Origin: Chloroflexota bacterium
Lineage (GTDB): Bacteria > Chloroflexota > Limnocylindria > Limnocylindrales > CSP1-4
Assembly: GCA_021812735.1 (NCBI GenBank)
Contig: JAKAMV010000594.1
Location: forward strand, 1 to 6,571
Reading direction: 5' to 3'
Length of the DNA: 6,571 bases
Shown here in pieces: positions 1-5,228 of this stretch. The notes below the pieces were generated by a model that saw nothing but the letters and a program-made list of their open reading frames with translations, was not told the origin of the DNA and ran no database searches. Position numbers and translations under genes: made by a program. How positions within the stretch are numbered: the stretch's first letter is position 1; each line of letters starts with the position of its first letter.

Positions 1-81
1 CGCGCGGTCGACTGCCGGCAGCCGACGCCAGGTCGGGTCGAGGCCCAGCGCGAGCGCGTGGACATAGCGAGCGTCGGTCAC
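1..81 (-). CDS. hemQ: HemQ / chlorite dismutase-family protein, N-terminal 27 codons (partial)
   Basis: Only the first 27 codons are present; the gene continues past the left edge. It starts with GTG at 81, preceded 7 bases upstream by a GGGAG ribosome binding site. The visible peptide contains RYVHALALGLD followed by PTWRRLP. This matches the start of chlorite dismutase-family proteins, where a first beta strand leads into a 'hxDPxWRRLPxxER' stretch. In heme-making bacteria of this type the family member is HemQ (ChdC), a cytoplasmic enzyme that decarboxylates coproheme to heme b in the last step of the coproporphyrin-dependent pathway. The position directly after hemB, across a 46-base gap and on the same strand, supports a heme role. 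The active-site residues are not in the window, so a true chlorite dismutase or another family member cannot be excluded from 27 residues. Confidence 0.68.
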   Translation of the reverse strand, partial: MTDARYVHALALGLDPTWRRLPAVDRA

Positions 82-88
82 GGAACTT

Positions 89-93
89 CTCCC
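89..93 (-). promoter_or_regulatory. Ribosome binding site of the hemQ-like gene
   Basis: On the coding strand this reads GGGAG, 7 bases before the GTG start at 81. It decides the start, since this gene is not overlapped by hemB and must initiate on its own. It lies in the 46-base gap (82-127) after hemB. That gap shows no convincing terminator, so the gene probably belongs to the same transcript. Confidence 0.6.
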
Positions 94-127
94 AGGGTGG
101 TGGTGGAAGCGGCTCCTGGCGCGCGGT

Positions 128-1222
128 TCATCGGGAGCGCTCCTCGGCGAGCCAGGCGGCGGCATCGCGCGCCAGGTAGGTCAGGATGACGTCGGCCCCC
201 GCGCGGGCGATCGCGGTGAGCAGCTCGAGCCCGGTCCGCCGGCGGTCGATCCAGCCGTGCGCGGCCGCCGCCTCGAGCATCGCCAGTTCGCCACTGACCT
301 GGTAGGCGGCCAGCGGCAGGTCGAAGCGCTGGCGGGCACGGGCCAGCAGATCGAGCGATGTGATCGCCGGCTTGACCATCAAGATGTCCGCCCCCTCGGC
401 CGCGTCGAGCGCCATCTCGCGCAGCGCCTCCCGGCTGTTTGCAGGGTCCATCTGGTGGCTCCGCCGGTCGCCGAAGGCGGGCGTCGAGTCGGCCGCTTCG
501 CGGAACGGGCCATAGAGCGCCGAGGCGTGCTTCGAAGCGTAAGCGAGGATCCCGATCTCGGTCTGGCCGACCGCGTCGAGGGCCGCGCGTAACGTGGCCA
601 CCTGGCCGTCCATCATGCCGCTCGGCGCGACGATCTCGGCACCGGCCGACGCGTAGGCGAGCGCGGCGTTGGCCAGCTGGGGCAGGGTCGCATCGTTGTC
701 GATCCGGTCGCCCACCACGATCCCGCAGTGGCCGTGCGTGGTGTACTCACACAGGCAGACGTCGGCGGCGAGCACGAGCGGCAGGTCCGCGGCGCGAAGC
801 TGGCGGAGTGCCTCGGGGACGGGCCCGTCGGGGTCGGCGGCGGCTTCGCCGCGGGGGTCCTTCTCGGTGGGGATGCCGAACAGCATCAGGCCACCCACGC
901 CGAGCGCGGCGAGATCCGCCGCGAGCTCGACGACGAGGTCGGGGCTCAGGCGCTCCTGACCGGGCATCGAGGCGATCGGCTCGCGACGCGCCCTGCCGGG
1001 GACCACGAAGAGCGGCATCACCAGCTGCGCGGGCGAGAGGCGGGTCTCGCGGACCAGCGCGCGGCGAGCCGCGGTCGCGCGCAGCCGGCGGGTGCGCTCG
1101 AACGGGATCGGCACGCCAGCGGTCTCGGCGGCGACTCGGCCAGCGTCGCCCAGGGCGCTCACTGCGGGGGTGGTGGGCGGCGGCGCGCCGGCCGTACCGC
1201 GCCTGGGAAACGTGGACGTCAT
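128..1222 (-). CDS. hemB: Porphobilinogen synthase (delta-aminolevulinic acid dehydratase)
   Basis: HemB condenses two 5-aminolevulinate molecules to porphobilinogen in the cytoplasm, the first common step of tetrapyrrole synthesis. The 364-residue protein carries the whole family signature. A zinc site lies in DVCLCEYTTHGHCG with Cys156, Cys158 and Cys166, so this is the zinc-type enzyme. The two Schiff-base lysines are Lys231 (YASKHASALYGPFREA) and Lys284 (MVKPA). MDPANSREALRE (about 258-269) and the C-terminal ILTYLAR are also present. In the usual VSGEYAM motif the tyrosine is leucine here (VSGELAML, about 309-316). About 40 Pro/Ala/Thr-rich residues precede the usual start of homology (RTRRLRAT at 43). 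The long start is supported by a GGAGG site 7 bases upstream and by the ATGA overlap with the hemD stop. The identification is close to certain. Confidence 0.97.
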   Translation of the reverse strand: MTSTFPRRGTAGAPPPTTPAVSALGDAGRVAAETAGVPIPFERTRRLRATAARRALVRETRLSPAQLVMPLFVVPGRARREPIASMPGQERLSPDLVVELAADLAALGVGGLMLFGIPTEKDPRGEAAADPDGPVPEALRQLRAADLPLVLAADVCLCEYTTHGHCGIVVGDRIDNDATLPQLANAALAYASAGAEIVAPSGMMDGQVATLRAALDAVGQTEIGILAYASKHASALYGPFREAADSTPAFGDRRSHQMDPANSREALREMALDAAEGADILMVKPAITSLDLLARARQRFDLPLAAYQVSGELAMLEAAAAHGWIDRRRTGLELLTAIARAGADVILTYLARDAAAWLAEERSR

Positions 1223-2115
1223 GACGGGACCTCCGTGGCGGAAGCGGCGACGGTAGGGAGGCTGCGGGCGTCAGCAGGCGCGGTGCCCAGAGCCCCCAGC
1301 ACCGCATCGACGAGCGCATCGACAGTGGGGGCGGCGGCCTCGGCGGCGAGGTCCAGGCCGAACCGCCGCACCTCGGCCGATGTCGAGGGGCCGATCGAGA
1401 CAAACGGGAGCGCTCGCAGTCGCGCGGACGGGCCGCGCTCCGACACCTGGCCGGCGACGGGTCCGTCCGCAAGCGCGACCAGTCCGCGCACTGCCGAACC
1501 CGACGCGACGACGATGACGCCGAGCAGTGGATCGGCGAGCGCCGCGCGCAGCGCCTCGCGCGACGACTGGGGGCCCTCGACCGTCTCGTAGGCGACCACT
1601 TCCCGGACGTCGGCGCCGGCCTCCCGGAGCAGCGCCGGGAGCTCGGACGACGCGGCGCTCGCGCGCGGCAACAGGACGCGCTTGCCGGCGAGCGCCTCGA
1701 CCCGTTGCAGCGCCGGCAGCAGGCCGCGCCCGGTCGCCTCGGGTGCCTCGACGTCGACGGCGAGGCCCGCCTCGCGGAGCGCCCGGGCGGTGGCCGGGCC
1801 GACCGCCGCGCTGCGCGGCGCCCCGCTCGTCACGGCGTGGCCGACGCGCTCGAGCGCGCTCCGCAGCGCCGCCACGCCGACGACGCTCGTCACCACCACC
1901 CAGTCGAACCGTTCGAGCTGCGCGACCGCCAGGTCGAGCTCGCCGCCGGGCGGCACCTGACGGGTCAGGACCGTCGGCACGGCGTGGACGCGCAGCCCGG
2001 CCCCCTCCAGCCGGGCCACCAGCGGATCGGTGGCGCCAGCCGGCCGGGTGACGAGCGCCGCGCGTCCGGCGAGCGGCTGGCGCCGCGGCGAGCGTGCCAC
2101 CGATCTGCCGCTCAC
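1219..2115 (-). CDS. hemD: Uroporphyrinogen-III synthase
   Basis: HemD cyclises hydroxymethylbilane with inversion of ring D, giving uroporphyrinogen III, the precursor of heme, siroheme and corrinoids. The family is poorly conserved in sequence, but the 298-residue protein shows the expected two-lobed pattern. LVTRPAG (21-27) opens domain 1, and DWVVVTSVVGVAAL (71-84) stands where 'dWviFTSxnaV' is expected. AAVGPATARAL (103-113) and ATGRGLLPAL (127-136) follow. Domain 2 has KRVLLPRA with ELPALLREAGADV (145-170), VVAYETV (173-179), IVVASGSAVRGL (201-212), FVSIGPSTSAEVRRFGL (238-254) and a final PTVDALVDAVL helix. The GTG start at 2115 overlaps the hemC stop as GTGA and has a GGAGGG site 6 bases upstream. 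The position between hemC and hemB confirms the assignment. About 20 Ala/Thr-rich residues at the C-terminus look unstructured. Confidence 0.93.
   Translation of the reverse strand: MSGRSVARSPRRQPLAGRAALVTRPAGATDPLVARLEGAGLRVHAVPTVLTRQVPPGGELDLAVAQLERFDWVVVTSVVGVAALRSALERVGHAVTSGAPRSAAVGPATARALREAGLAVDVEAPEATGRGLLPALQRVEALAGKRVLLPRASAASSELPALLREAGADVREVVAYETVEGPQSSREALRAALADPLLGVIVVASGSAVRGLVALADGPVAGQVSERGPSARLRALPFVSIGPSTSAEVRRFGLDLAAEAAAPTVDALVDAVLGALGTAPADARSLPTVAASATEVPS
1230..1234 (-). promoter_or_regulatory. Ribosome binding site of hemB
   Basis: GGAGG on the coding strand, 7 bases before the ATG at 1222 and inside the last codons of hemD. It decides the start in favour of the N-terminally extended HemB. 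Confidence 0.8.
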
Positions 2116-3041
2116 GCGGCGCCCTCCGGTCCGCCCCCTGCGGCACGGAACCCCGCCGCGAGCAGCTCCCCCGCGAGCGAACCCGCCAGAGCCACCCAGT
2201 CTCCGGCCTCGCCCACGCGGCGGGCCACGATCGGGGTTCCCGACGACGGCACCGCGCCGGCGAGCAGCTCGAGCCCGTCACCGCGGAGCGCGGCGAGCGC
2301 GCCCAGCGGCGCCCGACAGCCGCCGCCGGTCGAGCGCAACACCTCGCGCTCGGCTTCGACGCAACGCCGCGTGGGGGGATCGTCGAGACGTGCCAGCACG
2401 GCGCGGAGTTCCCCGTCGTCGACGCGGCACTGCACCGCCAGCGCACCCTGGCCGGGCGCCGGCGGGACGAGCGACGGGTCGAGCGGCTGATCCGCCCGCG
2501 CGCCGTGTCCGAGCCGCGTCAGCCCGGCGATCGCCAATACCAGTGCGTCGACCTCGCCCGCAGCAAGGCGGCGAAGTCGGGTGTCGACGTTGCCGTGGAG
2601 CGGCACGATCCGCAAGTCCGGCCGCACGGCGCGCAGGAAGGCCGCGCGGCGGGGGCTGTCGGTGCCGACCCGTGCCCCGTCCGGCAGCGTCGCCATGTCG
2701 GCGCCATCGCGCGTCACCAGGGCGTCGCGGGGATCTTCGCGCGGCGGGTACGCCGCGATGACGAGGGCTCCGCGCGCCTCGCCGCGCCCCTCGATCGGCA
2801 CGTCCTTCGCGCTGTGCACCGCCAGGTCGACGTCGCCCGCGAGCAGCGCACGTTCGAGGGCGCCGACGAACGCGCCCTCACCCCAGGCGGTCTCGGGCGG
2901 CCGCACATCGCCTTCGGTCACGACCGTGATCAGATCGACCCCATGGCCCAGCTGCCGGAGGACGCCGGCGACGAGCTCGGACTGCCGGCGCGCGAGCGCC
3001 GAACCGCGCGTGCCAAGACGGAACGGGCGGGCGGGCATCAC
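2112..3041 (-). CDS. hemC: Porphobilinogen deaminase (hydroxymethylbilane synthase)
   Basis: HemC polymerises four porphobilinogens into hydroxymethylbilane on a dipyrromethane cofactor. The 309-residue protein has normal length and the usual motif order: GTRGSALARRQ (10-20), AVHSAKDVP (74-82, catalytic Asp80), SPRRAAFL (129-136, Arg131 and Arg132), GNVDTRLRRL (150-159, Arg155), LAIAGLTRLG (169-178), PAPGQGALAV (194-203) and GGGCRAPLGA (239-248) with cofactor-attaching Cys242. Three deviations stand out. The arginine that precedes GNV in nearly all family members (Arg149 in E. coli, Arg167 in human) is His149 here, codon CAC at 2597-2595. The lysines usual in 'GKGxFxKELE' are also absent (GEGAFVGALE, 54-63). 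The start could be GTG at 3041, which overlaps the hemA stop as GTGA, or the next codon, ATG at 3038. Neither has a clear Shine-Dalgarno sequence, which suggests translational coupling to hemA. Confidence 0.96.
   Translation of the reverse strand: MMPARPFRLGTRGSALARRQSELVAGVLRQLGHGVDLITVVTEGDVRPPETAWGEGAFVGALERALLAGDVDLAVHSAKDVPIEGRGEARGALVIAAYPPREDPRDALVTRDGADMATLPDGARVGTDSPRRAAFLRAVRPDLRIVPLHGNVDTRLRRLAAGEVDALVLAIAGLTRLGHGARADQPLDPSLVPPAPGQGALAVQCRVDDGELRAVLARLDDPPTRRCVEAEREVLRSTGGGCRAPLGALAALRGDGLELLAGAVPSSGTPIVARRVGEAGDWVALAGSLAGELLAAGFRAAGGGPEGAA
2122..2127 (-). promoter_or_regulatory. Ribosome binding site of hemD
   Basis: GGAGGG on the coding strand, 6 bases before the GTG at 2115. 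It lies within the end of hemC and decides the GTG start. Confidence 0.8.
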
Positions 3042-4342
3042 AGGTCGAACAGGAGCCGGGCGGCCTGGGCCGCCGTCCCGTCTACGTCGTCGTGCAGGCG
3101 GACACTCGGCCGATGCAGGATCCGCGCCACCAGTTGTTCCGAGAAGGCCGCCACCAGGGCCCGTTCCCGCGGCTCGAGGTCCGGCAGGCGCCGGAGGAGC
3201 CGCTCCAGCTCCTGCGCACGCTCGGCCTCGACGGACGCGCGCAGCGCGCGGAGCGTCTCGACCGAGGGACGGGCCGCGACCCAGCGCGCGTAGAGCGCGC
3301 AGGCCTCCTCGACGAGCGCCTCGGCGCGCGCGACGTAGGCGCGCCGGATCGCCTCGGCCCTGGCCGCGGTGGCGGGCCGTCGCGCGAAGAGCCGGTCGAC
3401 GTCGATGAACCGTGCACCGAGCGCCGCACGCACGGGCTCGGGCACCGCCTGGGGCGACGAAAGGTCAACCACGAGCGGCATCCGGTCTGACGGTCGCGCG
3501 GCCGCCTCATCCGCCTCCACGATAGGCAAGGGATCCCGCGACGCGCCGTCCGCGCCGTCCGCGCCGTCCGGCCCCGCCCAGCGCTCCGCCAGCGCGTCCC
3601 ACCGGCCACTCAGCGCGACCAGGAGCGCGTCCGCCTGCGCCACACGCCCCGCCGCCTCGTCCAGTGAAGCCCAGGAGCCGCCGATCGCGGTCGCCAGCGC
3701 GCGTGCACGCTCCGGATCGCGGCTGGCGACCGTCACGGCAGCACCGCGGCGCGCCGCGCCCACGGCCAGGGCCCGCCCCATCACACCGGCGCCCGCGACC
3801 ACGATCCGTCCGCCCCGGATCCGGCCCTGGTGCCCCGCCAGCCAGTCGAACGCACGATCGGCGAGACTCCGCTCTTGCGGTCGCGGCTGCTCGGCCCGCG
3901 CGCGCCGTCCCACGCCGATGGCGAGCTCGAGGGCGCGGACCAGCAGAGGATCCGCCGGGACGACGGTACGCACCGCGTCGAGCAGCCCGCGGACCTGGTG
4001 GAGGATCTCATCTTCGCCGGTGACCGCGCTCTCGAGCCCCGCCGCCAGTCGAAAGAGGTACCTCGCGGCCTCGCGCCCGTGGTAGCGCCGCAGGCCCTCG
4101 AGGCCGGCCGCGTGGGCCGCGCGCTCGATCGCTGCGGCGGGCGCGACCGCGGCCGGCGCGTCGGCTGCGGCCGTCCCGAAGAGCTCCACCCGATGGCAGG
4201 TGACGAGCAGGCCCGCCCGCGCGCGCTCGTCGGCGAGGTCGAGCACGATGCGGGCGAAGCGCGACCGTTCTTCCGCGCCGTGGCGGCCCGCCGGGGCTCC
4301 GAGCACCCAGAGGGGGATCGCGTCGCTGCTCATTGGCGTCAT
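3038..4342 (-). CDS. hemA: Glutamyl-tRNA reductase, divergent
   Basis: GluTR reduces the glutamate on Glu-tRNA(Glu) to glutamate-1-semialdehyde with NADPH, the committing step of the C5 route. The 434-residue protein has all three domains. The catalytic domain contains LLVTCHRVELFG (45-56) with nucleophile Cys49 and Arg51, then REAARYLFRLAAGLESAVTGEDEILHQVRG (90-119). The NADPH Rossmann domain opens with RIVVAGAGVMGRAL (179-192) and contains LVVDLSSPQAVPEPV (290-304) and FIDVDRLFA (312-320). A helical dimerisation domain fills the C-terminus. The family is certain but the sequence is divergent. TCNR is TCHR, the histidine of the 'HLFR' motif is Tyr95, and the N-terminal 'SHxTAPxxxRE' segment is not recognisable, leaving only about 48 residues before the cysteine. 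An Asp/Gly/Ala-rich insertion (258-267) comes from a 9-bp DNA repeat. The ATG at 4342 overlaps the regulator stop as ATGA; ATG at 4333 is the alternative. Neither has a good ribosome binding site. Confidence 0.94.
   Translation of the reverse strand: MTPMSSDAIPLWVLGAPAGRHGAEERSRFARIVLDLADERARAGLLVTCHRVELFGTAAADAPAAVAPAAAIERAAHAAGLEGLRRYHGREAARYLFRLAAGLESAVTGEDEILHQVRGLLDAVRTVVPADPLLVRALELAIGVGRRARAEQPRPQERSLADRAFDWLAGHQGRIRGGRIVVAGAGVMGRALAVGAARRGAAVTVASRDPERARALATAIGGSWASLDEAAGRVAQADALLVALSGRWDALAERWAGPDGADGADGASRDPLPIVEADEAAARPSDRMPLVVDLSSPQAVPEPVRAALGARFIDVDRLFARRPATAARAEAIRRAYVARAEALVEEACALYARWVAARPSVETLRALRASVEAERAQELERLLRRLPDLEPRERALVAAFSEQLVARILHRPSVRLHDDVDGTAAQAARLLFDL
3543..3569. repeat. 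Three tandem copies of a 9-bp unit inside hemA
   Basis: The unit GCGCCGTCC occurs three times head to tail without a mismatch. On the coding strand it encodes (Asp-Gly-Ala) repeats in a loop insertion of the NADPH domain. The unit is a multiple of three, so copy-number change would keep the frame. Confidence 0.9.
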
Positions 4343-5187
4343 AAGCTGGCCCCGCCCCTGCGCCTCGCTCCGCCGCGCCGGAGCCCGCCCGCCGGATGCC
4401 TCCCCGCCGCCGCCCTCAGCTGCGCACCAGACGCCACCTCCCCAAACGCCGCCGCACCGGGCGCCGCAGCGCCAGACGCCACCTCGCCAAACGCCGCCGC
4501 ACCAGGTGCCGCCGGGAACGCCCCGGCGTGCCCCTCGATCGTCGCGACCAGCAGCCGATCGAGGGCCGACTCGACCGCCGCGAGGAGCGCGGTGGCCTCG
4601 CGCGTGTCGAGGCCGCGACGCCGCGCGATGCGCGTCAGCTCGGTCAGGAAGGGGGCCCGAAACTGCAGGAACGACTCGACCGCCTCCACCGTCGAGCACC
4701 CCAGCTCGGCCATCACCCGGCCGTGCTCGGCCGCCAGCCGGGCCGCCCGGTCCAGGTGCTCCGGCGCGCCGGCCGGGCCTCGGTCGAGGTGCAGCAGCAG
4801 CGCGTCGACGAGGTCGCGTCCGCGCTGCCGGAATTCCGCTTTCTGCGTTTCGCTCAGGCGCTCCACCCAGGATGGCCCTGTTGCCGGCCAGCGTCGCCGA
4901 GGGAGAGGCCCGCGGTAGGCCCGCACGATCCGCTCCGCCGAGGCGCCGAGCCGCGCGAGAGGCGGCCGTTCGCGCCGCACCGACGGGATCATGGCGGCCA
5001 GCGCGCGCCGCGAATAGCGGCGGTGGCCGCCCGGCGTGGTGAAGACCGGGACGCGCCCCTCGTCCGACCAACGGCGCAGCGTCGCGGCGCTGACGCCGAG
5101 CAGCGTGCTCGCGTCACCCAGGCCGATCCAGTCGCTGGCACTGGGGTGGCCGGGTCGGATGGACGGATCAGATGCTGCCGCGCGCAC
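4339..5187 (-). CDS. MerR/BldC-like HTH regulator with helical C-terminal domain, first gene of the hem operon
   Basis: This is a predicted cytoplasmic DNA-binding protein of 282 residues. Residues 20-60 form a MerR/BldC/excisionase-type winged helix: LGDASTLLGVSAATLRRW (recognition helix) followed by the wing GRVPVFTTPGGHRRY. A basic linker leads to an all-helical domain (about 105-220) whose pattern (DLVDALLLHL, LAAEHGRVMAELGCSTVEAVESFLQFR, ALDRLLVATIEGH) resembles RsbR/RsbRD N-terminal domains, a globin-like fold. That match is by eye. No B12-binding DxHxxG motif and no Cys-Pro heme motif are present, so this is not an obvious CarH/LitR protein. Residues 227-256 are two copies of a 15-residue unit, followed by a Gly/Arg-rich tail. 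The GTG at 5187 is the only credible start: an in-frame TAA lies four codons upstream, and a weak TAAGG stands 7 bases before it. The stop overlaps hemA as ATGA, so the protein is likely to regulate heme synthesis. The signal is unknown. Confidence 0.82.
   Translation of the reverse strand: MRAAASDPSIRPGHPSASDWIGLGDASTLLGVSAATLRRWSDEGRVPVFTTPGGHRRYSRRALAAMIPSVRRERPPLARLGASAERIVRAYRGPLPRRRWPATGPSWVERLSETQKAEFRQRGRDLVDALLLHLDRGPAGAPEHLDRAARLAAEHGRVMAELGCSTVEAVESFLQFRAPFLTELTRIARRRGLDTREATALLAAVESALDRLLVATIEGHAGAFPAAPGAAAFGEVASGAAAPGAAAFGEVASGAQLRAAAGRHPAGGLRRGGARRRGGASL
4427..4516. repeat. 45-bp tandem duplication in the regulator's tail
   Basis: Two adjacent 45-bp copies, 4427-4471 and 4472-4516, differ at 5 positions. 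The first 32 bases are identical except for one. The length is a multiple of three, so the regulator reads through and the unit is translated as APGAAAFGEVASGA(A/Q) twice. At the protein level only the last residue differs, which suggests either a young duplication or selection to keep the peptide. Confidence 0.92.
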
Positions 5188-5189
5188 GC

Positions 5190-5227
5190 TGGAACCTTAC
5201 CAAATCTCCACGAACCTGGTGGAACCT
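5190..5227. promoter_or_regulatory. Phased GAACCT direct repeats, candidate operator of the regulator-hem operon
   Basis: GAACCT occurs exactly at 5192-5197, 5212-5217 and 5222-5227, so the copies are offset by 20 and 10 bases and face the same side of the helix. The missing register (5202-5207) holds the degenerate AAATCT. The outer copies extend to TGGAACCT, 30 bases apart. On the coding strand the repeats read AGGTTC. They fill the 41-base gap between the MFS stop and the regulator's GTG, and the copy nearest the gene overlaps its TAAGG ribosome binding site. BldC, a related MerR-like protein, is known to bind direct repeats head to tail, so autoregulation by the adjacent gene product is a reasonable inference. 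A -35-like GTGACA (5233-5228, coding strand) overlaps the MFS stop, but no good -10 follows at normal spacing. Confidence 0.5.
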
Positions 5228-5228
5228 G

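Noticed and set aside
82..127. CCAGG/CCTGG inverted repeat (92-96 and 115-119) after hemB as a terminator or RBS-hiding hairpin
   Set aside because: Only five pairs with an 18-base loop and no T-run; too weak.
1271..2446. 391-codon minus-strand open frame across hemD and hemC
   Set aside because: Arg/Ala/Gly-rich translation with no domain; it is a GC-driven shadow of two well-supported genes.
2112..4342. hemA and hemC as decaying pseudogenes because of unusual active-site residues
   Set aside because: Both frames are full length, keep nucleophile, cofactor and most catalytic residues, and sit in tight coupled overlaps, so loss of function is unlikely.
4343..5071. N-terminal extension of the hemA frame, open without a stop for another 243 codons (677 residues in total)
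   Set aside because: The extension overlaps the regulator in another frame, is low in complexity (Gly/Arg/Trp runs antiphase to the 45-bp repeat) and precedes the start of GluTR homology. The regulator frame has a clear HTH domain and the ATGA junction.
4339..5187. CarH/LitR-type B12 photoreceptor identity for the regulator
   Set aside because: The HTH type fits, but the C-terminal part lacks the DxHxxG cobalamin motif and a Rossmann-like pattern.
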